Positions 33,738 to 45,242 of a DNA stretch of 64,000 nucleotides are shown here, piece by piece. Every line of letters begins with the position of its first letter. Within the stretch, counting starts at the first letter, position 1. The stretch spans positions 248,001 to 312,000 of the forward strand of contig JAOWBW010000049.1 of NCBI GenBank assembly GCA_026119855.1, written 5' to 3'. This stretch comes from Campanula takesimana. Lineage: Eukaryota > Streptophyta > Magnoliopsida > Asterales > Campanulaceae. The position numbers and the translations under genes were made by a program. The notes under the pieces are model-generated. The model did no database searches and had not been told where the DNA came from. It saw nothing but the letters and a program-made list of their open reading frames with translations.

Positions 33738-35316
33738 GAGGCTTTGACCAATAAGTCCCTAGGCCAAATAAAAACTACCAATAAGGACAGACATTTTGAA
33801 AACCTACCAAAAAGTCCTTTACCCTTTTCCTGGACAAGAGTGCCCTTCGCATGCGGCGCCCAACCCACCCAACCCCAACGTCTTTTTCTCCCTCCCTTTC
33901 TCTCTTTTTTTTTTTTTTTTTTTTATTTATTTTTTTAAGCAACATCCCTTTCTCTCTTCCTTTCCTGTTTCTTTTTTTTCTTTTTTTTTCCACCTAAAAT
34001 TTTAAAATGACATATCTCAAAATCTATAAACTGAAAAAATAACCCGAAACCATTATTTTAATCGTGTCGACAATACGAATCAAACAAGTACACTCAACAC
34101 ATAATTCAAATTTAATAAATTAAAAAATTCATTTTTCACAATTTTAAAAAATAAAATTTTCATTTTTCACTTGTAAAATCATTTTTCAACTGATTTCTCA
34201 CTTGTGTGATTTCACAGTTGTGTAATTTTTTTATTTTTCATTTTTAAAATCTGATAAATTCAACTCTCATTTTTTTCACAATCATTATAATAACTGAGAC
34301 ATGCATTTCACAGTTGTCCTTTGAATATAATAACTGATACATTCATTTAACAGTTATTCATAATTGAATAAAAACTGATAAAATCACCTCTCATTTTTTC
34401 CAATTGATGACTCAATTTATCGGTTTAATTATATAATAAATGAGACATTCATTTCTCAGTTATTCACATATGAATTTGAGTACAAGAACTGGTACATTCA
34501 TTTCTCAGTTATCAATTTTTCTCTATTGTTAATATAATAATAAATGAGATATTTATTTCTCAGTTATTCACACACGAGTTTAATATAAGAACTGGTAAAT
34601 TTATTTCTCAGTTGTTAACACATGAGTTGAGTGTAACAACTAAAAAATTCATTGCACAGTTTTTACAAATGATACTCATTTTCAGAACTATGTGTTGTCA
34701 AATGCTCTTTAAACAATTGTGAAATAAATTTATTTTATTTTTTTTGTATTAAAAATGAGTAATTGTCCAATTGAGAATAATTAATACTCCAAACCCAAAA
34801 AAAAAAAAAACAACAACAACAAATGTGTAGTGTTAAATTAAATATATAATAGTCTACTAATGGAACAAGTAAAAAGCTTGGCATAGTGGTTAGGAGTCTT
34901 AGCTAAAACCAAAACGCCTTGGGTTCAAACCCTCCCAAGAGCAAATAATTTTTAATTATAATACTTGGGGTTGCAGATGGTTGTGGCCGGCGATGGTGGT
35001 GGTCAGCGGCGGCGGTCAGGGGTGGTCAGCGGCGGTCGATGGTGGTGGTGGTCAGCGGTGGTGGTCGGTGGCGGATTGTGGTGGTGGTCAGCGGCGGCGG
35101 GCGGTGGTGGTCAAATGTAAAGGTGGCAGTCAAAATGGTCAAAGGTTAGTGGTGTTGGAGGATTTAATTGGGCTGGAGGTATTTTTGCCATTTAAAAGGT
35201 AAGAGGGATTTATTGGTAAACTTGATTTGAACCTAAGGACCCTATGGTAGAATTTGAAATGTTTTGTTTTTATTGGTAAATACCACATTCCCTAGGGACT
35301 TATTGGTAAAAATCCC
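33738..35316. mobile_element. MULE-like element with tRNA-like segment and degenerate array
   Basis: Exact 9-bp duplication TTATTTAAA at 33729-33737 and 35317-35325. Inverted ends GAGGCTTTGACCAATAAGTC and GGGATTTTTACCAATAAGTC, each followed by CCTAGG. The interior has a block near 34005 (TTAAAATGACATATCTCAAA) also found near 30420 in the element at 30243. An array of TTCTCAGTTATTCACA-like units spans about 34190-34640. A tRNA-like segment is at 34877-34940, and GGTGGTGGTCAGCGGCGG repeats at 34985-35125. Confidence 0.8.
34877..34940 (+). repeat. tRNA-like (Pol III box A/B) segment, not a tRNA gene
   Basis: Box A-like TAGTGGTTAGG at 34884-34894 and box B GGTTCAAACCC at 34922-34932, at tRNA-like spacing. 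I could not fold a full cloverleaf, so this looks like a captured SINE head. Confidence 0.55.
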
Positions 35317-35342
35317 TTATTTAAATGGCAAAGGATGAATAG

Positions 35343-35603
35343 TACTCATTCTGTCCCAGAAAGATAGTCTCATTTTGACTTTTTATGATCAACAAAAATA
35401 AACTTTGACTAAACATTAGTGTCAATTTAATGATGACAACGAAATTCTAAAAATTGTTATTGATAACTCACTTAATGATTTATCAATAACAATTTCTATA
35501 ATTTCACTAGAATGATTAGATCGTCACCAATAGTTGGTCAATGTTCATTTATATTGACCATAAAAAATCAAAATAAGACTATCTTTCAGGGATAGAAGGA
35601 GTA
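35343..35603. mobile_element. Stowaway-like MITE nested in 33626-35801
   Basis: Ends TACTCATTCTGTCCCAGAAA and CTTTCAGGGATAGAAGGAGTA-like. Sub-terminal GATAGTCTCATTTTGAC is mirrored by CAAAATAAGACTATC. A close relative is at 60813-61051. Confidence 0.8.
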
Positions 35604-35968
35604 TTTTAGACAATATCGTCCTCATAAAGTTCATATATTATAAAAAAAACCAATCACTTACCTATTTATTTCTCACTCACTTGCTTTATGAATGGGCAAT
35701 TATATCCTCTACAAAATATTATTCTTGACTCAAATTTGTCTTAATTTTTTAATAAGCGTGTAAAGTTAAACAAAAAACTTTAAACCGGAACAAGTGGAGT
35801 ACAAGAAAGAATCCAATAAAAGATTGTGAGTACATTCTATGAACCGTTGCCATGAAAAGCTAAACCAAGGAACCCTTTGTAATTATACGTAACTTCTTTT
35901 TTTAATCATGTGGACGGACAAACTGCTTAATCAAAGGCTTTTGTTTCTAACGGGTGCAAGTAAGTGAA

Positions 35969-36249
35969 TACTCCCTCCATCCAAGTGTGACATTTATCTC
36001 CTTTTTCTGGTCCGTACTAATACAAGTTACACGACTTAAAATGAAAATATTTTAATATATTTATATTCAATCAATCTTATCATTTAACCCACTCATTATC
36101 TCTTTCTTCATTTTTCACCACTTAATTTATTCAACCAACACTACTATTTACCCAAATCATTTTCTATTTTTATTTTTACCACACATATTTTATTTTTTCT
36201 TAGTTATTGTGCCCCAAAAGTTGGTGTCCCTTGTGCCGGGACGGAAAGA
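35969..36249. mobile_element. Stowaway-like MITE
   Basis: Left end TACTCCCTCCATCCAAGTGT and right end CCCTTGTGCCGGGACGGA, the latter lacking the final GGGAGTA. Confidence 0.65.
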
Positions 36250-36263
36250 CAATAAATCAAAAA

Positions 36264-36819
36264 TACTCCCTCCATCTCAATTTAAGATTCTTACTTTTCT
36301 TTTTGGTATGTCCCAGTTTAAGGTTCTTAGTTGCTTTATTCTTTAAGGGTTGGTCTCCTGTAAAACGCGTTTTTCGAAAAACGTGTTTTTCAAAACCTCC
36401 AGAAGACTTTATATTGATATCCAGAAGGCTTTATACTGATATCCCGGACCATTCTGGCTATCACTTTCAAAGGTTCTGGCTATCAATCTCATATCCAGAA
36501 GACTTTCTATTGATATCCAAAACCGTTGAGAAGTTCCAATTATTTACAAAAATGCCACCGCATTTTTTTAAAAACACGTTTTTCCTAAACGTTTGGAAAA
36601 ATATTCCCAAGATTTTGCGATTCCTTTAATGGCAAATGATGAATAGTGTTTTGGACATTTTTATCCTCATAAAGTTCATATATTACAAAAAGCCCATCAC
36701 TTACCAATCAACTTTTCACCCACTTGCTATATTAATAGACAATTATATCCTCCACCCACTACTATTCTTGACTCAATTTTGCCTTAATTCCTTAACCTTA
36801 AACCGGGACGTAGGAAGTA
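36264..36819. mobile_element. Stowaway-like MITE split by a second element
   Basis: Left end TACTCCCTCCATCTCAATTT and right end AAACCGGGACGTAGGAAGTA. The body halves match 33626-35801. It is interrupted by 36351-36619. Confidence 0.8.
36351..36619. mobile_element. small MULE-like insert with GATATCCAGAAGACTTT repeats
   Basis: Flanked by ATTCTTTAA on the left and ATTCCTTTAA on the right, a near-perfect 9-bp duplication. It starts GGGTTGGTCTCCTGTAAAAC. The stretch CAATTATTTACAAAAATGCC and CCGCATTTTTTTAAAAACACG near its right end is the inverse of 31600-31670. The interior holds three to four TTGATATCCAGAAGACTTT-like units. Confidence 0.6.
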
Positions 36820-37011
36820 TACATTTTGGAGCATGATTGGGCCCATTTCAAAGGCCCAACAGTTTACCAAATTTGGGGCGTAAAAGAGCCCATATCTACC
36901 TGATCCAAATACGCCACTGGCCCACTTGCTAGCTCTCAGTTATCAATTTTCAAACCTCAAAAACTCCCGCCAAATCCATCCTCGTTCACACACACGCACG
37001 CACACGCACTA

Positions 37012-39378
37012 ATGGATTTCCCTGCCTTCTTCGCCCTCTTGTTAGCCATCTCCGCCATGTTCATCATTCCGATAGCTCTGCAATTCCCTCAAGATTTCAA
37101 CCCTTACCCTCAATTCCTCGATATTGACATTTTGCCCCCCACTTTTTCTCCATCCGACCCACCATCGCCGAATTCTTTCTCTATCCCACCCAAACCCTCG
37201 TTACCACCATCGCCGGATTCTTTCTCTATCCCACCAAAACCCTCTCCGCCACCACTTCCTCCTTCTCCGCCTCCTCCGACCCCCGCCTTGTTCGTTATCG
37301 GAGATTCTTCCGTTGACTGTGGCACCAACAATTTCCTTGGCACATTCGCGCGTGCTGATCACCTTCCATATGGACGAGATTTCGATACTCACCTACCCAC
37401 TGGGCGTTTCTGCAATGGAAGAATCCCTGTTGATTATCTTGGTATGCATCCAATTTACTAATATGGTTTTTTTTTTTTTTGTTTTACTGCTTGGCTATTG
37501 CGCAAATGGAAAAAAGAAAATTGGAATCTTGACTGATTGGTTTGATTCTTGTTATTTGAGTTTCTTTAAATTAAAAATAATAATTTCTTGTGTATACTTA
37601 TCTGACCAATTCCAGAAGTTCTGTTCAGTGTTTCTTAGGTTTTATGACCTTTTTATCAAATTAATTGGTGATTTCTTCGTATTTTACTGTTTGTTGTTTT
37701 GTTTTACATCATTGCACTAAAGTTTTTCCATGAAACAATTCAATTTTCCATGTTCTGTATGTGCATGTGTTGTAATTTGGATAAAGCTATGCTTGGTTTC
37801 GGAGAAATGTTAATGTTAGTATTTTTTGGTTTAGAATTGTTGCATTAGAGTTGCTCGATGAAATGCTGATATTTTTATTTTATTTTTTCAAATTCTGCTG
37901 TTGTATTTGTGTGTATGCATGTCAGGATTATCGTGAGATTCACTAGTTTTTTTTTTTTTTTTTGGAAATTAGATTTGCTAGTTTTCTTGAGGAATCATTT
38001 TCTTGATCAAATCAAACGAAGTTATTCAGTAAAATAAAAATATAATGGTGGTCAATCTTTATCAAGCTAAACTTTGACTTCTCTGAGTTTAGGGCTTTGC
38101 TTTCTAAACATTTTGTATTTTAACTTCTTCATCATACTGGTTCAGCATTACGTCTTGGAATTCCATTTGTACCGAGTTATCTTGGCCAAACGGGTTCTAT
38201 TCAAGACATGCTTCATGGGGTCAACTATGCCTCTGCTGGTGCTGGAATCATTTTCTCGAGTGGATCAGAATTGGTAGGTCAACTTATCTGTCATGATTGT
38301 TGATAAGACTTCAATCAGTGTTTTCAGTAAAGTTCCGAATAAGTAATGTCATTTTCTATCTACACAGGGTCAGCACATATCTTTTACGCAGCAAATTCAG
38401 CAGGTTACTGATACGTTCCAGGAGTTCATACTGAACGTGGGCGAGGAGGAGGCGACTGATCTCATCTCAAACTCAATATTTTATATTTCAATAGGAAGCA
38501 ACGATTACATACATTATTACCTCCCAAACGTATCTGATGTACAATCTCTCTACTTGCCATGGAAATTTAACCAATTCTTAGCGCAGACTATGAAGCAGGA
38601 ACTCAAGGTAACCACCCCCTATATTATCAACTGCATATGGCGTTTAAACTTGTAGAAATATGCCCTTTTGTTGGTATCAAGTTCAATAACTTTTGCTTGG
38701 TCAAACCATTAGATCTCTCTCTCCCCCCCCCCCCCCCACACACCACATTTTCGTGCTGGATTTAAGTTGATGCGTTTTGTATTTATGGTGTAGAATTTGT
38801 ACAATGCAAATGTGCGGAATGTTGTGGTGATGGGGCTGGCTCCACTCGGGTGTGCACCTTTTTTCTTGTGGCAATATAGCAGTGACAATGGAGAATGTGT
38901 CAAGATGATAAATGACATGATAATGGAATTCAACTTTGTCATGAGGTACATGGTTGAGGAACTGCGTCATGAACTTCACGACGCCAATATTATCTTCTGT
39001 GACGCCTTCCAAGGATCCATGGACATTATGAAAAATTCCAAATTCCATGGTAAAGACAATGATATATCATAGGTGTAATAAACTGATCTATATATATGCT
39101 GCTTGGAATGACTTATGCATTAGCTTCCCTCTTTCTTTTTTTCCTTTTTTTCAGGTTTTAATGTGACAAATGAAGCTTGCTGTGGTTTAGGAGAACACAA
39201 TGGTTTTATCATGTGCCTTTCGCCCCAAATGGCTTGTAATAACGCTTCGGCCCATATTTGGTGGGACCAATTCCATCCAACCGATGCAGTAAACAAAATT
39301 TTAGCAGATAATGTGTGGTCAGGCTTGTACACTACAATGTGCTATCCGATGAACTTGGAGGAAATGATTAGCCATTAA
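37012..39378 (+). CDS. GDSL esterase/lipase with proline-rich N-terminal linker
   Basis: A secreted or wall-associated SGNH hydrolase. Exons: 37012-37441, 38146-38273, 38368-38607, 38794-39049 and 39155-39378. All are GT-AG and give 425 residues. A hydrophobic N-terminal segment (about 6-24) is a likely signal peptide or anchor. Residues 41-92 are proline-rich with a duplicated SPxSFSIPPKPS unit. Block I FVIGDSSVDCGTNN carries the nucleophile S99, SIGSND carries N231, and DQFHPT near the C-terminus carries D389 and H392. The catalytic set is complete. The family is usually 350-400 residues, and the excess is the proline-rich linker. It ends 155 bp before the CBL gene's 3' end (convergent pair). 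Substrate unknown. Confidence 0.93.
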
Positions 39379-39532
39379 CGGCCATGGCTAAAACCTACAC
39401 AATCCAGCTAAGTATATACCCTAATTTTGTTTCTCTTTTAGTTCTCAGATCATACAGTGAGTGATGTGTAAAATCTGTACAGAATGTATAGGAACATGTG
39501 TTGATTTTACAGTAACTAATTGCTGATTCTTT

Positions 39533-40802
39533 TCAAAGAAACTTATTGATCTCGTCTTCTAGATCTGGTTTCTGGGCAAAACTAGGAAATGCAGCTGTTA
39601 TGTCCCTGCATAATAACATAAGAAATGTCACTGATAGTGTAGTGCTTTTAGATGGACAGAAACATAAGCAACCTTAAGAATGAATTACGTCAAGTAGGGA
39701 ATAGTCATGTTCTTTAAAGTGGAGGGATTTTGAGTAACAAAATGCTTCCACTCTTCTGCATCGATCTTTCCGTCTCTTTTAAAATCTGCATCCTCAAAGG
39801 TCTTGTCAACAATGGCTTCAACTAAATCATCAGAGAGGATCAAGTCCGACTCAACAAAAAGAGCTAAAATGAGCTCCTTCACCTCCTCCCATTCTATATA
39901 TCCCGTTTGCCATATGTCATATAGTTGAAATGCAACTGCAACATCAGAAACATAAGCTTATTATATAGGGTTTTCCCCTTGTTTTTTAGCAACCGAAAAG
40001 AGGGGGGGGGGGGTTCCAATTTTCGTACACGAGATTTTATCTGCTTGGGGTGCATCAGGATGGAAGATGCTCAAACCTCTGACAAACTCCCCAAAGCCAA
40101 TTAGTCCATCATTTTTGGAGTCAAACAAGCTGAACATCTTTCATAGGAGAAGAAAGCATCGTTAAATTCATAACTTCTACTCCCTCCGTCCCAAAATGAT
40201 CTTCTCATTTGCCATTTCTCATTGTCCCAAAAAGTTCTTCCCATTTCTACAATTTGGCTTAAATGTGCATAATCGAAACATGTATAGTGAAGCAATTGTT
40301 CACATTTTTAAAAAGTTTGAATAGTCAAATGAGAAGATCATTTTGGGACAGAGGGAGTACATGTATACTATGCATTAAGTAGTTAGCAACCACAAGCTTA
40401 CCCTGTCTGCAAAGAGTGACTGCTTCTTTCTGTTCCCAAACAATCCAAGCTGAAACTCTTCCTGCGAATTCATAGCTTAAAAAACTTAATTTCGCATCTA
40501 AATTTAATAAAGTCAGTAACTACAGAATTAATAGTTGAGAGGGAAAGGGATTTTACTTTGTTGATGAACCCATCGTCTATGACAGAGCTGCTTAATTTCT
40601 TGAAAAGTTCGTGCAAATCTTTAACTTCTCTGACAGTAACTGCAAATGTAGATTGAAACAAACTTTATTGAATACAAGAATGGGAAATAGATTTGCTTTA
40701 ACAAGTAAAGAGATGGAAGATTTTTAACTCACAACATGTTTGAGCAGCAAGTAAGCTTGGGTCTTCTTCGTTTGCTCTAATCTTCACGCAAGCCCAACCC
40801 AT
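39533..40802 (-). CDS. CBL: calcineurin B-like (CBL) calcium sensor, 6 exons
   Basis: An EF-hand sensor that recruits CIPK kinases to membranes. Exons on the minus strand: 40802-40733, 40639-40557, 40461-40402, 40137-40029, 39935-39689 and 39605-39533, giving 213 residues, a standard CBL length. MGWACVK at the N-terminus offers G2 for myristoylation and C5 for palmitoylation. Four EF-hand regions are present. The last loop, DFKRDGKIDAEE, is canonical. The final exon supplies the FPSF motif (S198), the CIPK phosphorylation site typical of the family. Intron 5 opens with GTAA, so its retention yields ACG TAA: it would stop at once and lose FPSF. The sequence around ESDLILSDDLVE and AFQLYDIWQTG is nearest CBL4/5/8-type proteins. 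Intron 3 contains a Stowaway. Confidence 0.93.
40178..40359. mobile_element. Stowaway-like MITE in CBL intron 3
   Basis: Ends TACTCCCTCCGTCCCAAAAT and ATTTTGGGACAGAGGGAGTA, TA on both sides, arms nearly perfect. Closely related to 42193-42410 and the 57537 element. Confidence 0.9.
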
Positions 40803-41930
40803 TGGATATATCTGATAGCATGTGTATCGATCTCTCTATATATGTATGTACGCACGTTTGTGTATAACTCATATATGTTTGTGCATTTATATTTATATAC
40901 ACTGGCACACGTACACTAATTATTAGTGAACTTTTGTTGGTAAACAACATTGGATTAGTTACGAAAAGAGTATAAAGGTAGGAGAAATATCACTGTTTAT
41001 AGCTCTAATTACTCCATAATCATAATTGTATTTCACTTACTAATTTTGGAGATTTGACCGAAAATGGCTAGGCTACATCTGTTTATTTATTGTGCTCCAG
41101 ATCAACTTGATAAAGATTCTGAGATGTTATGCAGGTTGGGTACATATAATTTGTTCGTCTTAAGACTTTAATCTTAATTTCATCAGCAAAATGTCTTAAT
41201 TAGGAAAAAAAGGAAGTGACAAGAAATTCCTTTATAGTTGCAACTGGCATTTGTCTATAAGAACTTAGAATCAGGTGCTGGTTCTTTTTTGATGGAAGGT
41301 TTCTTAGAATAGAATTGTTCTAAGTTCTTCGTACAAAGAGAGCACATTATAACTTCTCTTCAGGTCAAAATAACACGGACTAATCGCCTGAAAAGCACTA
41401 AATTTTTATATTCTTCAGCCTTTAAAAAGTACAATCTATAATGTCCGAACCTTATGCTTGGTAATTGTGATTCTGGAACTCAGTAGAGGAATCAAGAGAT
41501 GGAGTTATGAACATTTTCATCCCGGGTATTTGCTAGATATATGAGTGGTCTATATTTAAGTTTCGAGAAATCGTTTCAATCAGTTTTTGCTTTCCATTTT
41601 CAGATAATGACAGAGGAGCTATAGCAATATGCTTTTCATTTTGAATTTGGTAACCTAGATGAGCATCAATTCTTACCATTTACCCCCTAGCGCTTTCCAA
41701 ATCGTCCCACTTTTACCTCTTGGTCAAAAGCATCTCATGGGCTATCTTAACTCATAACATTAGGCAAAACTTGTTTATTAATAAGGAAAGAACGTAAATA
41801 TTGAAGTTTTTTTTTCATGTTACGCTAGAAATATTGATGTTCTTTTTCGTGGTGAAGATGTTTAGTTCTGCTGTTTGGCCTATATGTTCTTTCTCGTGGT
41901 AAAGATGTTTAGTTCAAGCGCGTAAATGAT
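40803..41930. other. CBL upstream region
   Basis: Sequence above the CBL start. It is TA-rich (TATATATGTATGTACGCACG at about 40840 on the plus strand) and offers several TATA-like choices, none clearly best. No gene is seen. Confidence 0.4.
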
Positions 41931-41931
41931 A

Positions 41932-42410
41932 CTCCCTCCGTTCCAAAGTGATAGTCAGTTTCGTTCTTAATTTAAATGTTTCAAAATACCCAAATTTATT
42001 CGTAATTTTTTCAAAAACAAACACAACACATAAACAAGGACACACATGGAAAAAGAGGGACTGGAGAGGATTGAACAGACCAGATTGCTTTTGTTGTGGT
42101 GGTGACGGAATTAAGTTGACCTGAAAAAATATGTTCTATTTTCTCATCTTCTTCTCTTTGATGCAAGTAAATGGTGCAAGATATGCTTCTTTTACTCCCT
42201 CCGTCCCAAAATGACCTTCCCACTTTGCATTTTTCATTGTCCCAAAAAGTTATTTCTATTTCTACAATTTAGGCTTAAAAGTGCATAAACAAAACATGAA
42301 TAGTGAAGCAAGTGTTCATATCTTTAAAAAAATTATATATTATTTTTTTTTAAAAAAAAGTTTATATATTCAAATGGAAAATGGAAGATCATTTTGGAAC
42401 GGAGGGAGTA
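41932..42410. mobile_element. Stowaway-like MITE and a left-end fragment
   Basis: A left end TACTCCCTCCGTTCCAAAGT begins at about 41930 without a clear partner. A complete element follows at 42193-42410 with ends TACTCCCTCCGTCCCAAAAT and ATTTTGGAACGGAGGGAGTA. Confidence 0.75.
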
Positions 42411-42739
42411 GTTTAATTAATAATACTCGTAGGTCCCTTTCTGTTTCCATGATCTTGGTATGTGCGACTGATTATTTAATTAGTTAGTCAAATAGTAATA
42501 TTTGATGTATGATTATCATCTTCTTGATTGACCAACTATTTATTTGTACGGATCTACAGAGAAAAACTTTAGGACTAGTGCAGGCAGAACATGATGCAAA
42601 CAAGAGCTTTTATGTGCGAATCTTATTCTATATAGCCATTAAAAAAAAAATAAAAAAATGCCAGTAATAATACTCCATTCTTCTGGAAAAAGATAGATTT
42701 ATATAATTTTGATGGTTAGTTAAGCTGAATTGAAATTTG

Positions 42740-42771
<32 letters not shown>

Positions 42772-42993
42772 ATGAAAGTTTATTTATCATACTAAAGAGA
42801 AAGAAAAATCGGAAATGAACTATAGGGAACTCAGATCATATTCTTGAATTACTTCCAAATCTATTAACCAAGACACTCTATTTTTTTTTTTTCTTGCAGT
42901 CATGCATCAGCTCACTATATGTATATACTATAAATATAGTCAACTGACGACAACCAAAAGTATCCAAGAAGGCACTTTGATAAAATAGAATGG

Positions 42994-43255
42994 TACTCCC
43001 TTTGTCCCTAAATGAGTGTCCAAATTTCATTTTAAAGGACACTGAAAATCTCAACTTTTTGAACAATTTGGTAACAACGATTCATATATAATCTTGTAAT
43101 CTTCTTTCCAAACCTTTAGTTTTGCACGTACAAAGAAACCGGTGAAATTTTTTTCGAAAAAAAAACGTTTAGGGAGAAAGTTATGTTAAAAAAAGACACT
43201 CATTTAGGGACAAATATTTTTTGAAAATGGACACTCATTTAGGGACAGAGGAGTA
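42994..43255. mobile_element. Stowaway-like MITE (same subtype as 10688-10949)
   Basis: Ends TACTCCCTTTGTCCCTAAAT and ATTTAGGGACAGAGGAGTA. The interior CACGTACAAAGAAACCGGTG is shared with the UGE intron 6 copy. Confidence 0.9.
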
Positions 43256-43552
43256 TTAGATTTTGTAATCCTCCTTCCCTTCCGTAAAAGATGGTAGATA
43301 AGTATTCTAATTTCTATCACGACGACTCTAACCTCCCTATAACACAGAGATGTAAACCTATCAACACTTAGTTAGGAATCACAACCACTGTCCAGCAAGC
43401 TACAGGTAGGTAGTACATGAAATGTCGCAAACACGACATTCAACAAACTCCCCCTTAAAGTTTAAATTCAGGTGAATCAGTTTGTTTGACTCGGTCATTC
43501 TAACGAAACTAACGGAATATGCTAAGGGTTAATATTATATTGCCCCGCCCGC

Positions 43553-43690
43553 CATTATCTCCTCATCGTTGTTAACTTCAACATCAAACTAACGGAATAT
43601 GGTAAGGGCCCATCAAATTACGCCATTATCTCCTCATCGTTGTTAACTTCAACATCAAACTAACGGAATATGGTAAGGGTTAATCATTAT
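43553..43690. repeat. two-copy tandem repeat, about 70 bp
   Basis: CATTATCTCCTCATCGTTGT, TAACTTCAACATCAAACTAA and CGGAATATGGTAAGGG occur twice in succession, separated by CCCATCAAATTACG. A third partial copy of the end (CGGAATATGCTAAGGG) lies just before at about 43515. No function apparent. Confidence 0.8.
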
Positions 43691-45242
43691 GTATTTTATT
43701 TACAATGGAAATTTCCGTTAATTTAATGATTGTTGAGTTAACGTTTGGGTTTATATCTCATCATGTCCGTATCATTAACTTAAGGTAGTGGTTTAAACTT
43801 GACTCATAATATAAGGGGTCAACTTGAAAGTTTTTTCCAAATGTTAAGTTGGGGAGATTCCAAGAGAAAAAACAATGGAGGGGTTCAAATGCGAGCGAAA
43901 AGACGTTAATTTGGGGGAAATTCCTGAAGAAAAAGCATTCAATTCGGTACGTTCTTTTTCAATTCTTTTGCAATCAGAATAATTAACGTGTTTTATTCAT
44001 CAATGATTTTGGTTAACATGTGCCCTAATCCCTAACCCTAGTTATAAATAATTATGGCAAAACTTTGCATTAGGAGATCAGGCTTTTTGTAGATCTCATT
44101 ATTGCAAATTTGATTCAAAATTGGAACTATTAGGGTTAGGGTTATTTGCTAGTAAGTTTGTTAGAGCATCTGTAATTTTCTCATTTTAGACAAGTGAATG
44201 GTACTACTCGTGTGCTTATGAATAATAGATTAAATGCAACATTTGAGACTTTTTCGGCTACTCGGAACAATTTGTCTAATGTGATATCTTCGATTGCGTA
44301 ACAATGCTCGTTTGATGCTAACTCTTTAATTAGCAGGTATCGCGACATAGTTGATGTAATTTGATTCCCAAGGGCTACAGGAAAAGTGAGCATTATGATA
44401 CAAAGGACAATGATTCAAGGCCATGATATACCTACATATTTGAAGGTAAAGTACCCCATCCGTCCAGGAATAAATGTCACAATTGACGAGTAAACATTTT
44501 AAACCTTTTTGTTGTGTTTCCTTAACCTTAAGTCCCCCTCTTTTTATAGGAGATAAACATGTTGTTAATTGACTTTGATAGTTTGATTCATACAATTTCC
44601 TTTAAGAAATGGCAACTTAGGAGATCACCAAACTTTACATCCTTTTTTTAGAATGCTGACATTCACTTTGGGACAAATCAAGATATTCATTTCCATTCTT
44701 ACATGACATGTTAAAGGAATTCACTGGATGTTGTTTCGTCGCTTATTATGTTTCGACGCCATTGACCCTGTTCTGCTTTTAGTTCAATGGACTCTTTTCT
44801 TCCTTTTTGTTGTACCTTTTCTTCTATAACCAAAAACTTGATTATATGGTTCATAATCCATGAAATCTGATATATGTCTGCACCACTGAACATAAATGTT
44901 AAATGTATTGTTGTTACAAGTCCAAAGTGCACTGAAAACGATGATTTTATTTATCACACATAGGGGAATCAACTACTTACATCTTTCCAAGAAGAATGAC
45001 TTTGTTATAGTAGACAACAGTCGTACATATCAAGCTTGTAACAACCAACATACTATTATGGTCCATACTCTCTCTGTCTCTCTCTTCGTAATAAGAACGA
45101 TCTATATGATAAGAAATCACTATATCCTAGTACTATGAAGAATATTCACGCTTACTACACTAGCTAATGGTGTCAAAGGGGTCAGAAAATCAAACTGACC
45201 TCACAAATAATACACCGTAACGAATAAATCCTTTTCAATAAC
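43691..45242. other. spacer downstream of polygalacturonase, no gene seen
   Basis: AT-rich. It contains a decayed Stowaway-like stretch near 44448-44675 (CCCCATCCGTCCAGGAATAA to ACATTCACTTTGGGAC). No coding homology noticed. Confidence 0.4.

Larger units (their letters stand above)
33626..35801. mobile_element. Stowaway-like MITE split by two later insertions
   Basis: Left end TACTCCATCCGTTCTCG and right end ACCGGAACAAGTGGAGTA. The body halves (GTTTAAGGTTTTTAG; AATGGCAAAGGATGAATAGT; AAAGTTCATATATTATAAAA) match 36264-36819 and 21280-23806. It is interrupted by 33738-35316 and by 35343-35603. Confidence 0.75.

Noticed and set aside
34981..35202. Gly/Val-rich 73-residue frame
   Set aside because: Produced by GGTGGTGGTCAGCGGC repeats within a MULE-like element.
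36207..36629. 140-residue frame on the plus strand
   Set aside because: It runs across two Stowaway elements and a nested insert, with no coding character.
37124..37720. 198-residue frame overlapping GDSL exon 1
   Set aside because: It is out of frame with the GDSL motifs and reads into intron 1.
39685..39882. CBL ending at the TAA at 39685
   Set aside because: A donor at 39688 and a downstream exon encoding DITAAFPSF restore the normal CBL C-terminus, so this stop is intronic.
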